A DNA stretch of 64,000 bases from Candidatus Leptofilum proximum (GCA_016710325.1 JADJXK010000002.1:5146001-5210000), one strand, 5' to 3'. Counted from the first letter of the stretch, positions 28,000 to 37,060 are shown. The notes: generated by a model not told the origin, from the letters alone. Translations and numbers: made by a program.

Positions 28000-28305
28000 T
28001 TTACTCCTGAAACGAAATCCAGAAACCCAATTGAAGAAAAGGTTTCTCAGAATTGATTTGATCGATCTAGTAGTACTCCCTTAAGGGAGCGAGATCTCTC
28101 ACTTAAAAATAAGGTTCCCTAAAAAGGGAGATTCAAAAAAAGCCAAAAGCATTTTGGAATTCGTAGCATACCAAAATGCTTTTGGCATCAAAAATTCTAA
28201 TTACCCAAGTTGTAGCTTTATTCTATAAAGGGCTTTTTAACGTTTGAAGACCACATACGAAGCTGTTGCCACCTGGTATATACCTAGAGTTGATGGCTGC
28301 TCTAA
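28000..28305. promoter_or_regulatory. intergenic region before pseB
   Basis: The 306-bp A+T-rich gap holds the wzz terminator (28135-28186). Upstream of pseB there is also a short palindrome CTCCCTTAAGGGAG (about 28077-28090) and a nearby TCCCTAAAAAGGGA (about 28116-28129). These two related GGGA/TCCC palindromes are candidate operator or attenuation elements for the pse operon. I could not place a convincing -35/-10 pair. Confidence 0.4.
28135..28186 (-). terminator. Rho-independent terminator of wzz transcript
   Basis: GCCAAAAGCATTTTGG (28142-28157) pairs perfectly over 16 bp with 28171-28186, around a 13-nt loop. Read on the minus strand, the stem is followed by seven Ts (28141 down to 28135). 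It ends transcription from wzz before pseB, so pseB and downstream genes need their own promoter. Confidence 0.9.
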
Positions 28306-29526
28306 CTATGAAGAGAGATTCACTTTCACTTGCTGCCACCATATGATAGCAAACAAAATTGATATACCTAGTAATAAACCAATAACACCTGCGGCTACGG
28401 TAAACAGCACTGTGTTACGACTCTCCGGCTCGTTTGGGGCAACTGCCTGACTAATGAGGCGCAAGCCACGATTTTCATCTTGTGCGGTGATCTTTTCTTC
28501 TTCCACCTTTCTGGCAAGTGAGAGATAAGTTTCACTGGCAACCAGCCGATCGTTAAGCAAACGTTCGTGAGTAACCACAGCTTCCTGCCATTCTTGTTGC
28601 AGGTGCAATATTTCAGGCTCTAGAGTAGACAATCTGGTTTCAACCAACGAAAGCTTAAATTGGAGAAACTCAATTAACCTGTCAAGAAATTCAAGCTGTT
28701 CGTTCTTTGTGCTGCCAATCAGTGAAACGTCGGAATCAAACTGGAAAAAAAGCGGGGCAATGGGCTGTGAATTAAAGCCCTCCATTTGTAATGTAAGGCC
28801 GACCAATTGATCTGAGGTGGTAGCAGCTCTATCACCAGTTTGGCTAGCCAACTGGTCACGCAGCTTCTCGGCATCTTGAAGAAGCTGCGTGAGATTTTGC
28901 TGGTCAGCCAGGTACAAAGTTTGCTCCTGGTTATAAAAAGCCAGAGTATTGCTTATCGTATTGCTGCGATTAATCTGCTGAAAAGAAATAAGATTGCTAT
29001 CGGCCGTTTGTAAATTCTCCTCAGCCTGCAGCAGCTGATTTTCGAAAAAGGTGTGCTGTCCTCCATCTTGAATGCCCAAGATTGTGTTGAGTTGAGTTAC
29101 AAAAATATTGGCCCACAGGTTGGCGATTTCTGCTGCTTTCGCAGGTTCCTCAGCAGTTACCGATAAACGTAATATCGATCGGTCGTTGCCAGATTGTGCC
29201 TGAACCATTTGGCGTAACTTTTCTATCGTGTTGATTTCGTCTAAAGCTTCTTGCTGAATTAGTTGAGACAAGACGATATCGCTTACCGCCAGCTCTGGTA
29301 AGGCAGATAAGGGCTCCCTGTCTGTTACTTCTTGAATACGGGGATCAAATTGAAAGATGGCACTGTTTTCGGCTACAAAAACTAGAGCAGTTGCCTCATA
29401 CGAGCTTTTTGATGAACGAACTACTAGAAAAGTAATAATTGCGCAAAGAAAGGCAAAAACCACAATCCATTTTGCTTGTTTGAACAGTGCTTGTAGATAC
29501 GGCCGTAAATCAATTTCTTCTTCCAA
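28306..29526 (-). CDS. wzz: Wzz-like polysaccharide co-polymerase
   Basis: 406 residues. The first span is near 18-38 (WIVVFAFLCAIITFLVV), the last near 372-397, and a long coiled periplasmic-type region lies between (about 150-350). A proline-rich region around PNEPESRNTVLF precedes the second span, as in Wzz chain-length regulators. No BY-kinase domain follows. It sets polymer length together with Wzy. A separate terminator ends the transcript just downstream. Confidence 0.85.
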   Translation of the reverse strand: MEEEIDLRPYLQALFKQAKWIVVFAFLCAIITFLVVRSSKSSYEATALVFVAENSAIFQFDPRIQEVTDREPLSALPELAVSDIVLSQLIQQEALDEINTIEKLRQMVQAQSGNDRSILRLSVTAEEPAKAAEIANLWANIFVTQLNTILGIQDGGQHTFFENQLLQAEENLQTADSNLISFQQINRSNTISNTLAFYNQEQTLYLADQQNLTQLLQDAEKLRDQLASQTGDRAATTSDQLVGLTLQMEGFNSQPIAPLFFQFDSDVSLIGSTKNEQLEFLDRLIEFLQFKLSLVETRLSTLEPEILHLQQEWQEAVVTHERLLNDRLVASETYLSLARKVEEEKITAQDENRGLRLISQAVAPNEPESRNTVLFTVAAGVIGLLLGISILFAIIWWQQVKVNLSS

Positions 29527-29651
29527 TCATCCTCTCCATTTTCACATTGCAAACGAACAGATCATACATGACTAGATAGTTCCAAGCAAACATCCTAAAC
29601 TCAGAATATTCATTCAAAAATCACCCATAAGCCAAACCAGTAGCAAAAATG

Positions 29652-30617
29652 TCATGTTTTTTGATTAACCCACCACCCCGAGTTTAGATTAGCTCTTTTA
29701 TTTTGTAAAAAATACCATCTAATTTTGTAGACAGCATTGGGAATAGGTTTAAAGAAACACGCCAGCCAATAGATAAAAAAAGCGATCTTGGTGGGTTTGA
29801 GTCGGCTCGCTTTCCAGAAACAAATTCGAGCTTCTGAAACCTCACCACGGCGCAAATAGTGAGTCCCTTGATACCGATAAGATATCGCTACCAATTCGTT
29901 GTAACGAGGTTTTATTTTCTCAGGTGCAAGTTCCAGCAACTTCTGCAAAACATATCTTCTATTATCACCGGTAACTTCAGGAGAAGTGGTTTGAGAAAGA
30001 CTGTTGACTCTTTTCCGTATTTTCACGAGTGGCTGGTCTATATAGCCGATTGGATAGTGAATAGCAATTCGAGACCATAGATCCGTGTGCTCTTCAGTTC
30101 TTAATGCTTCATCAAAGAGGCCAACAGTATCGAAAACACTGCGGTCTATTACTGTAGAGGGTAACGGAATCTCAAACTTGTTTGAGATGTAAGGAATCAA
30201 TATATCTCCGTGATAAGCTCCCTGGACACTACTTAACTTGCCAATAACATCGTTCTTGCCAAACCAGGAAAAGTAAGAATCGCAGTAGCACCACTTCAAT
30301 CCCGATTCTTGCAAGTAATTTACTTGTGCAATGGTCTTATCCGGCAACCAAAGATCATCTGCATCAATAAAAGCTATATACTGACCAGTAGCTTCAAGAA
30401 TACCTTTGTTTCTCGCTGAAGCTGCCCCTAAGTTATGTTGGCGAATGTACTTAAGGTTTCTATAGGGCAAGATTACTTTGTCCGTTGCATCTGTTGAACC
30501 ATCGTCAATAACAATGATCTCTATATCCTTATATGTTTGGTTCAAGAGGCTGGTAACAGCATCATTGATAAATGGTGCTGCATTGAACGCCGGTAATATA
30601 ACAGACAAAAGCTTCAA
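29652..30617 (-). CDS. GT2-family glycosyltransferase
   Basis: 321 residues from a TTG at 30617, which has AAGGAG upstream; the open frame extends to 30650. The GT-A motifs are LSVILPAFNAAPFINDAV, VIDDGSTD and IAFIDADDLWLPD (D-x-D). TEEHTDLWSRIA provides the catalytic acidic residue. It uses a nucleotide sugar at the cytoplasmic face. It lies downstream of the sulfotransferase gene in the same direction. Confidence 0.85.
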   Translation of the reverse strand: MKLLSVILPAFNAAPFINDAVTSLLNQTYKDIEIIVIDDGSTDATDKVILPYRNLKYIRQHNLGAASARNKGILEATGQYIAFIDADDLWLPDKTIAQVNYLQESGLKWCYCDSYFSWFGKNDVIGKLSSVQGAYHGDILIPYISNKFEIPLPSTVIDRSVFDTVGLFDEALRTEEHTDLWSRIAIHYPIGYIDQPLVKIRKRVNSLSQTTSPEVTGDNRRYVLQKLLELAPEKIKPRYNELVAISYRYQGTHYLRRGEVSEARICFWKASRLKPTKIAFFIYWLACFFKPIPNAVYKIRWYFLQNKRANLNSGWWVNQKT

Positions 30618-30643
30618 CGATGAAGTCTCCTTAATAAAACTGA

Positions 30644-31690
30644 CTACCAACTGTAATCTTTTTCGTATCCTAGTTGAATTAAGAGATCACCTAAGAAATG
30701 TTTACACCGATCTTTTACCTCTGGAGAAAAATCCTCTTTCCAGGCTCCTTTTACTCCCCTACGAAAAGTGTGTGTGCCGCCAAATAGACTCTTAGCTATA
30801 TTTCCTGCTTCTTTCGGTGAGATAGAAACTTCCAAATGGTGTGCGATAAGCAAAATTTGTTCGATTTGAGAGTGAACGCTCCCTCCGCCTTGTGGACCTA
30901 CTAGATCTTCAAACCTTGTAACAAGAACGTTTGGCTTCGAAATCCAGGGTATGTAATCGAGCAATATCTCCCTAAAACTTGGTTGCCTTGGGTAACGGCA
31001 CTCCTCGCCCTCAAAACCCTGAATGATTGAAAGCATACCTTCTTCAACTTCCATGAGCTTATAATGCTCATGTAAAGCAAGGTTGCTTTCGCGATGGAGG
31101 AAGTTAATTTCAGAGACTATGGTATCTCTGGGATCTCGAATAATAAAGATCGATTTGAAGTTTCCCTCAGCAAGCAAATGCTCGAAAGCCACAGAATATG
31201 GCATATGCCCGTCAAAAAAAGATCCCGGGGAGATGAGAGCCAATATTTCACCTAGGCTTTCTTTTGGAACAAAAACCTTATGAAACCCTCCAATGGGAAT
31301 AAAACTTGAAGGCAAATCGGTCATACCGTCTTCGAGCTTAGCTTGTCTGGCCAAATTATAGCTTTCCTTTTCACTTGGGAACCATCTCCATATCCGCTGT
31401 CTTAATGGTCGCCGTGGCTGCCACGGAGTTCCATACATCTCACTATGAAATGACAGTGTAGTACTGTGCATCCCAGGTAAATGGTAAATGGCTTTTATTA
31501 ATAAGTTTGTTCCAGACTTAGGTATACTGTTTAAAAATGCTTTGTGCGGTAACGTTGATGAAAAAAGAGGTAGGTTCTGTAAAAAATTGAAATAGACCAA
31601 GTCCTTTATTCGTGCGAGCCTTAGCTTATTTTTGTGGGTAAATAAAAAAGTACACACTGTTTTTTTCAAAGCTCCATTTAATTCACTCAA
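30644..31690 (-). CDS. PAPS-dependent sulfotransferase
   Basis: 348 residues. SIPKSGTNLLIKAIY is the 5'-phosphosulfate-binding loop (P-K-S-G-T). FIIRDPRDTIVSEINF is the 3'-phosphate motif, and FRRGVKGAWKEDFSP is the third conserved region of the Sulfotransfer_1 fold. It transfers sulfate from PAPS to a hydroxyl or amine. In this locus the likely acceptor is the surface glycan, which would then be sulfated (inference). The frame opens with TTG at 31690 and no ATG lies near, so the start is uncertain. Confidence 0.8.
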   Translation of the reverse strand: MSELNGALKKTVCTFLFTHKNKLRLARIKDLVYFNFLQNLPLFSSTLPHKAFLNSIPKSGTNLLIKAIYHLPGMHSTTLSFHSEMYGTPWQPRRPLRQRIWRWFPSEKESYNLARQAKLEDGMTDLPSSFIPIGGFHKVFVPKESLGEILALISPGSFFDGHMPYSVAFEHLLAEGNFKSIFIIRDPRDTIVSEINFLHRESNLALHEHYKLMEVEEGMLSIIQGFEGEECRYPRQPSFREILLDYIPWISKPNVLVTRFEDLVGPQGGGSVHSQIEQILLIAHHLEVSISPKEAGNIAKSLFGGTHTFRRGVKGAWKEDFSPEVKDRCKHFLGDLLIQLGYEKDYSW

Positions 31691-32092
31691 GCCTTAAAAG
31701 GCATAAATAAACCAAATTTTGGTGTTCGAAGTGACAATTGTTCAAATATTGGTTAAGATTTAGTCTTCAACCTTGCCGCCCCAGAGTACTTCCGAACAAT
31801 ATAGCCAAGAATTTAATGACGACGAAAACAAAGTTGATAAGAGACTTTATTTTCTAAAGAAACTGATACGACGCAAAAAGCCCGCCCAATATCTGAATGA
31901 CTTGCAGTCCCAAATTTCCGATGTCTTAAGTAGTATCTTAACCTCATTTTGATATGTTAACTTCGTAGCATTTTATCCATCTATGGTAGTCGACAAAAAA
32001 TTTACTTCAATAGAAACAGTTAAAATCTTTAAACAAAAGCTATAATCCTTATTGTTATCCGTAGTGACTAGTATTAAGAGGGAAAGGTAGAA
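31691..32092. promoter_or_regulatory. divergent intergenic region with promoter for the repeat protein
   Basis: A perfect -10 TATAAT lies at 32041-32046, with a weak -35 (GTTAAA, about 32019). A ribosome site GAGGGAAAGG (about 32078-32087) serves the ATG at 32093. The stretch 31764-31952 is open on the plus strand for 62 codons (hydrophilic, Lys/Asp-rich, no ATG) and could be a degraded gene end; support is weak. Otherwise A+T-rich. Confidence 0.45.
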
Positions 32093-35086
32093 ATGTTTTC
32101 TAAAGGGCTTAAATCAGGTTTTTTTTATCGTTATTTTGTTGCAATGTTTTTAGTAGGGAGCATTCTCCTCCCCCCGTTTCAGCCTTTTGCAGCCGCTGCA
32201 CCTCAGCTTGATGTGGCAGCTGCTTCTTCAGTTATTTGTGCTGATTTCAACCAGCTGGCGGCAGGAAGTAGTGTTGAAGGATTAGGTTTAGTTCACCCTG
32301 ATCTGAACATTAGTTCGAGCGGCAATGCGGTTGCCATTAACGAAAACGGGGAACCATTTGCCTATCAAGCGCCAAATAACGATCCAGCACCTAATCTAGG
32401 GGTAACTCCCTTTAACGGGTTTTTCGACCAAGAAAGACTACATGAGTACAGCTTTAGCTTTCGCCCCGGCGTTTCCGTCAATCTCTTTTCAATCAAGATG
32501 TTGGACTATGGCGATAGGAACGAGCATTTTGCGACGGAACATGAAGTTTCGCTAATCGCATATGATGCAAATGATGCCGTAGTAGATATTGATACTTTGG
32601 CTTATACCAGCGATACAGCAATTAATCCTCGGATGGGGTCTGCAGGTGACCTGTTCTTGACTGGGGATGCCGCCACGCAGCCTGGTAACCCAGGCAACTA
32701 TAGCTTTACAGCGGAGGGAAGCGGAATTACCCGTTTAGAGTTGCAATTTTCAAATAACGTGGTTGCCTCGCATAGTGATTCCTACTTTGGGTTGGCCGTT
32801 TTATGCTTTGAATCGGATTCAGTTACTCCTCCCTCTAGCACAGTCTGTGCGAACTTTGCAGATCTGACGCCTGGGACACCGGTAGAGGGGTTGGGGACAG
32901 TACACCCAGTGCTGAACATCAGCACAACCGGGAATGCAGTAGCGGTCAAGGAAAACACAACGCCCTTTGCTTATCAGGGGCCGAACGTGGGGACTCCGAT
33001 ACCGAATCTAGGGGTAAGCCCCTTCGATGGATTCTATGACGAGACACGTCAGCATGACTATAGTTTCAGCTTTGCGCCGAATACGGCCGTCAACTACTTC
33101 ACATTGAAGATGCTGGATTATGGGGATCGTAACGAGCAGCTTGCCACTGAGCACAGCGTCACTTTGGTGGCATACGATGCCAATGGGGCTGTCGTAGACA
33201 CAGATACCTTGAGCTACACCAGTGATGCCGCTCTCAATCCTCGGACAGGCTCTGCAGGTGACCTGTTCCTTACTGGTGATGCGGCGACACAGTCGGGCAA
33301 CCCAGGCAACTACACCTTTGTTGTAGAGGGTGAGGGTATCAGCCAGGTTGAGTTGGAGTTTGCCAACAATGTGAATGATATTCACAGCGATTCGTACTTT
33401 GGCCTGGCAGTACTCTGCTTTGAACCGGAAGAAACCCCAGTGGACCCGCCGGAAGAGATCACCTGTGCGAACTTTGCAGATCTGACGCCTGGGACACCGG
33501 TAGAAGGGCTGGGGACAGTACACCCAGTGCTGAACATCAGCACAACCGGGAATGCAGTAGCGGTCAAGGAAAACACAACGCCCTTTGCTTATCAGGGGCC
33601 GAACGTGGGGACTCCGATACCGAATCTAGGGGTAAGCCCCTTCGATGGATTCTATGACGAGACACGTCAGCATGACTATAGTTTCAGCTTTGCGCCGAAT
33701 ACGGCCGTCAACTACTTCACATTGAAGATGCTGGATTATGGTGATCGCAACGAGCAGCTTGCCACTGAGCACAGCGTCACTTTGGTGGCATACGATGCCA
33801 ATGGGGCTGTCGTAGACACAGATACCTTGAGCTACACCAGTGATGCCGCTCTCAATCCTCGGACAGGCTCTGCAGGTGACCTGTTCCTTACTGGTGATGC
33901 GGCGACACAGTCGGGCAACCCAGGCAACTACACCTTTGTTGTAGAGGGTGAGGGTATCAGCCAGGTTGAGTTGGAGTTTGCCAACAATGTGAATGATATT
34001 CACAGCGATTCGTACTTTGGCCTGGCAGTACTCTGCTTTGAACCGGAAGAAACCCCAGTGGACCCGCCGGAAGAGATCACCTGTGCGAACTTTGCAGATC
34101 TGACGCCTGGGACACCGGTAGAAGGGCTGGGGACAGTACACCCAGTGCTGAACATCAGCACAACCGGGAATGCAGTAGCGGTCAAGGAAAACACAACGCC
34201 CTTTGCTTATCAGGGGCCGAACGTGGGGACTCCGATACCGAATCTAGGGGTAAGCCCCTTCGATGGATTCTATGACGAGACACGTCAGCATGACTATAGT
34301 TTCAGCTTTGCGCCGAATACGGCCGTCAACTACTTCACATTGAAGATGCTGGATTATGGTGATCGCAACGAGCAGCTTGCCACTGAGCACAACGTGACGC
34401 TGGTGGCATACGATGCCAATGGGGCTGTCGTAGACACAGATACCTTGAGCTACACGAGTGATGCATCCATCAACCCACATACAGGCTCTGCAGGTGACCT
34501 GTTCCTTACCGGGGATGCCGCGACGCAGTCGGGTAATCCAGGCAACTACACCTTTGAAGTAGCTGGGGAAGGCATTGCACAAGTAGAGTTGGAGTTTGCC
34601 AACAACGTGAATGATATTCACAGTGATTCTTACTTCGGCTTGGCAGTCCTTTGCTTCGAACCAGAAGACGATACGCCCCCGACAGACGACTTCCCGCTGA
34701 CCTGTGAAGACATCGGCCTGCAAACCATTGCCGAAGAGCCCTGGCTGGTGCATGTTATCATCCGTATGTTCCCGGTAACCCTTGATTTCGCTCGGCCCGA
34801 TGGTGCGGACTACGCCATCATCAACACTGGCTGGGAGTGGACCGGTCATCCCGACCAGCTCCAGGTGGCAGAGATGCACACGGTAGAGACCCCCTTCGGT
34901 AGTACTACCAGCGACGATTACGGCAACGAGGAGCTTGCCGGTCAGGTGCTCTGGTTTGATGTCCTCCAGGGCGACTATGACCAGCCTTCCCTGCCTGTGA
35001 CTATCAGCTACGCCGGTGACCGCAGCTCGCCGAACTCGCATTATTCTCATGGGTTGGTTGCCTGGTGTGCCGCCCCTGGTGGTTAA
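32093..35086 (+). CDS. secreted protein of four about 206-residue beta-rich repeats
   Basis: 997 residues. An N-terminal membrane segment (about 13-26) ending in A-A-A-A predicts Sec secretion with cleavage near 35-38. Four tandem domains start at C49, then at 206-residue spacing, each running C-A-(N/D)-F to F-G-L-A-V-L-C-F-E. The two cysteines per domain may form a disulfide. A unique C-terminal domain (about 866-997) also begins and ends with Cys. No LPxTG, PEP-CTERM or S-layer-homology anchor is seen. The repeats resemble extracellular beta-sandwich domains but I do not recognise the family. Its promoter faces away from the glycan locus. Confidence 0.75.
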   Translation: MFSKGLKSGFFYRYFVAMFLVGSILLPPFQPFAAAAPQLDVAAASSVICADFNQLAAGSSVEGLGLVHPDLNISSSGNAVAINENGEPFAYQAPNNDPAPNLGVTPFNGFFDQERLHEYSFSFRPGVSVNLFSIKMLDYGDRNEHFATEHEVSLIAYDANDAVVDIDTLAYTSDTAINPRMGSAGDLFLTGDAATQPGNPGNYSFTAEGSGITRLELQFSNNVVASHSDSYFGLAVLCFESDSVTPPSSTVCANFADLTPGTPVEGLGTVHPVLNISTTGNAVAVKENTTPFAYQGPNVGTPIPNLGVSPFDGFYDETRQHDYSFSFAPNTAVNYFTLKMLDYGDRNEQLATEHSVTLVAYDANGAVVDTDTLSYTSDAALNPRTGSAGDLFLTGDAATQSGNPGNYTFVVEGEGISQVELEFANNVNDIHSDSYFGLAVLCFEPEETPVDPPEEITCANFADLTPGTPVEGLGTVHPVLNISTTGNAVAVKENTTPFAYQGPNVGTPIPNLGVSPFDGFYDETRQHDYSFSFAPNTAVNYFTLKMLDYGDRNEQLATEHSVTLVAYDANGAVVDTDTLSYTSDAALNPRTGSAGDLFLTGDAATQSGNPGNYTFVVEGEGISQVELEFANNVNDIHSDSYFGLAVLCFEPEETPVDPPEEITCANFADLTPGTPVEGLGTVHPVLNISTTGNAVAVKENTTPFAYQGPNVGTPIPNLGVSPFDGFYDETRQHDYSFSFAPNTAVNYFTLKMLDYGDRNEQLATEHNVTLVAYDANGAVVDTDTLSYTSDASINPHTGSAGDLFLTGDAATQSGNPGNYTFEVAGEGIAQVELEFANNVNDIHSDSYFGLAVLCFEPEDDTPPTDDFPLTCEDIGLQTIAEEPWLVHVIIRMFPVTLDFARPDGADYAIINTGWEWTGHPDQLQVAEMHTVETPFGSTTSDDYGNEELAGQVLWFDVLQGDYDQPSLPVTISYAGDRSSPNSHYSHGLVAWCAAPGG
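32237..34681 (+). repeat. four tandem coding repeats, about 618 bp each
   Basis: Units are 32237-32845 (609 bp, diverged), 32846-33463 and 33464-34081 (618 bp each, differing at only a handful of bases), and 34082 to about 34681 (same first two-thirds, then diverged). The near-identity of the middle units, including silent sites, implies recent duplication or gene conversion. Confidence 0.9.
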
Positions 35087-35172
35087 TGTATCGGCCTGGC
35101 TGGCGCAAGGATTGCTTACCCTACCTTTCCTGCTCCGCAGTTCAGCCCGATTTTAACTTATCCTGATAAAAA

Positions 35173-35203
35173 AGCGGGTGGCAAACGCCACCCGCTTTTT
35201 TTT
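35173..35203. terminator. Rho-independent terminator (bidirectional)
   Basis: AGCGGGTGGC (35173-35182) and GCCACCCGCT (35187-35196) form a 10-bp stem with a 4-nt loop, followed by an eight-T run to 35203. The A-run on the left side would also serve minus-strand transcripts. It ends the repeat-protein mRNA and possibly the convergent gene at 35315. Confidence 0.95.
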
Positions 35204-35314
35204 ACCGTTCAACATCCCTGCTGGTCCAAATCGTTGATTTACCAGGCTTCTTTACCTTCTCAATCCTTCAATCTGCGTAATCTTTGATGAAAACCACCAG
35301 GGTTAGAACCTCTC

Positions 35315-35881
35315 TTATGAAACCAGCATCGTCACCTCCGCCGAACCGCTGTTTCCGGGCCGGTCAACGGCTGTGGCCGTCACCGTCACCGTAGTGCCCG
35401 GCGTAACGGCCGTTGTCGTCGTATAGGTCCAACGGCCGTTTTCCACCACCGCTGCCCCACTCTCCAACACGGCGCCACCCTCATTTGCCAGCGTCACCGT
35501 CACCGCCATCACCTCAAAATCGTCATAAGCGTTTACCGTGATTGTTTCGTCAGCCGCCCCGGTATACCCATCCAGGGCAACGGCCGTTACGCTCGGTGCG
35601 TGTAAATAGTCGGCCACCATCACGCTAAAAACGGGCTTCTTTTTGGCCTTGGCCGCTGTGGCATACAGCGCCTTCAGCGCAGGATCGGCCATCACCAACT
35701 TGCCATACTGTGCCCCCGCCCGGAACCGTTCGCGCGTTGCTATCTGCGCTGGTGTGGCTTCCTTCTGACCGGGGCTGGATTTCCGGGCCAGAACAACCTG
35801 ATCTTCATACCGCCTGAACACCAGATCCCCAATTTGACCATGAATTTGTTCCAAAACGGGATTTAACTGGACACGGGCCAT
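35315..35881 (-). CDS. conserved hypothetical with C-terminal Ig-like domain
   Basis: 188 residues from the ATG at 35881 (MARVQLNPVLEQIHGQIGD), with AGGAGG upstream; the frame continues to 36049 without a good start. The N-terminal half (1-95) has a pattern I associate with small proteins of unknown function: G-D-L-V-F-R-R, T-P-A-Q-I-A-T-R-E-R-F, D-P-A-L-K-A-L-Y. The C-terminal half (100-188) is a Thr/Val-rich beta-sandwich ending VTATAVDRPGNSGSAEVT. No signal peptide is seen. Function unknown. Confidence 0.6.
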   Translation of the reverse strand: MARVQLNPVLEQIHGQIGDLVFRRYEDQVVLARKSSPGQKEATPAQIATRERFRAGAQYGKLVMADPALKALYATAAKAKKKPVFSVMVADYLHAPSVTAVALDGYTGAADETITVNAYDDFEVMAVTVTLANEGGAVLESGAAVVENGRWTYTTTTAVTPGTTVTVTATAVDRPGNSGSAEVTMLVS

Positions 35882-36070
35882 TATTCGATACCTCCTGGTA
35901 CGATGATTGGGGGGATTCCCCAAATGCAAAAATGTTGATAAGCTTAAACCGCAAATACCTTTGGGTTTTCTTAAAACAGGGGTTTCATGAAACTGTTTAT
36001 GGTGAGTAAAACTGGCCGCCAGAACAGGCGTGTGCACTGTCTTTGTCACTATAGCACATATCCAATCATC

Positions 36071-36114
36071 CTCCCTACAAGCTCCCTACAAGCTCCCTAT
36101 AAGCTCCCTATAAG
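36071..36114. repeat. four tandem 11-bp repeats
   Basis: CTCCCTACAAG is repeated twice, then CTCCCTATAAG twice, without spacer. It ends 5 bp before the stop of the minus-strand epimerase gene, so it would be in that mRNA's 3' tail. The 11-bp period is close to one helical turn. Confidence 0.85.
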
Positions 36115-36118
36115 CTTC

Positions 36119-37030
36119 TTAGCTTGAAAACCACGCCCAGGTCTGCGCCAGCCCGTCTGCCAGCGTGGTGCTGGGCTGCCAGTGCAGCAGCTTTTCGGCC
36201 TTGGAAACGGCCGAATAATTCTGCCCAATGTCCCCCAAGCGCCGCTCGCCGTAGGTGCGCTCAACTGCCTGCTGGGTCACTTCGGCAATCTGCTCCGTCA
36301 GCTCCAGGATGCTCGTCTCCGTGCCCGTGGCAATCTGGAACAGTTCACCGCACAAATCGCTCTCCAGCGCCAGCAGGATGGCCCGGCACAAATCCACCAC
36401 GTAGATAAAATCGCGCGTCTGCTGCCCGTCGCCGTGAATCTCCAACGGCCGTCCCGCCGCAATGTTCTTCAGGAACTGGGCCACAACGCCTTTGGTATGG
36501 CCGCTGAACGGCCCGTACAGGTTGGCAAACCGCAGCACAATCGTGCCCAGCCCCCACGTGCCATGATAGGCCAGGCAGTAGCCCTCCCCGGCCAGCTTGC
36601 TCGCGCCGTACGGCGAAATAGGCAGCGGCGCCTGCTCCTCATGCGCTGGCGGCCGCTGCCGCCCCAGCGGCGCATTCGACGAGGCAAACACAAAGCGGGC
36701 AATATTGGCCCGGCGGCACGCTTCCAACAGATTCAGCGTGCCTAATACATTCAGCCGGCAGTCGTAAAACGGATCCTCAACCGAATCTGGCACGCTGGTT
36801 TGCGCCGCCAGGTGCACCACGCCGTCCATGCCCGCCACGGCCGCTGCCACCACCGCCTCATCCATCATGTCCCCCTCCATCAACTCGATGTCCAGCCCGT
36901 CCAGGTAGCTGCGCTGGCCCGTGGCAAAGTTGTCCAACACCCGCACCGCATACCCCTCCTGCCGCAGCAGCCGCACCAGGTTGGCCCCAATAAAACCCGC
37001 TCCGCCCGTCACACAAATCTTTTTCATCAT
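36119..37030 (-). CDS. NAD-dependent nucleotide-sugar epimerase/dehydratase
   Basis: 303 residues from the ATG at 37030 (MMKKICVTGGAGFIGANL), with GAAGGAG 8 nt upstream. It has the extended SDR fold: G-G-A-G-F-I-G loop, VVHLAAQTSVPDSVEDP, and YGASKLAGEGY with the Y-x-x-x-K pair. RFANLYGPFSGHTKGVV and GDGQQTRDFIYVVDLC are typical of UDP-glucose/GlcNAc 4-epimerases. The usual S-S-A-A-V-Y-G stretch is SSNAPLGRQ here. It is divergent from the dehydrogenase at 37189, and together they could make a 4-epimerised uronic acid. Confidence 0.8.
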   Translation of the reverse strand: MMKKICVTGGAGFIGANLVRLLRQEGYAVRVLDNFATGQRSYLDGLDIELMEGDMMDEAVVAAAVAGMDGVVHLAAQTSVPDSVEDPFYDCRLNVLGTLNLLEACRRANIARFVFASSNAPLGRQRPPAHEEQAPLPISPYGASKLAGEGYCLAYHGTWGLGTIVLRFANLYGPFSGHTKGVVAQFLKNIAAGRPLEIHGDGQQTRDFIYVVDLCRAILLALESDLCGELFQIATGTETSILELTEQIAEVTQQAVERTYGERRLGDIGQNYSAVSKAEKLLHWQPSTTLADGLAQTWAWFSS

Positions 37031-37060
37031 GCCATTAACTCCTTCATAACCATATATTTG

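Noticed and set aside
33008..34141. Repeated minus-strand open frames of 171 codons opposite the repeat protein
   Set aside because: They recur only because the underlying 618-bp coding repeat recurs; the plus frame has a signal peptide, ribosome site and terminator.
35315..36049. Long form (244 codons) of the Ig-like hypothetical
   Set aside because: The first 56 codons lack a ribosome site; AGGAGG precedes the ATG at 35881, and the family-like N-terminus begins there.
36071..36114. Possible CRISPR or origin iterons
   Set aside because: Contiguous 11-bp units without spacers, four copies only, no DnaA boxes or rep gene nearby.
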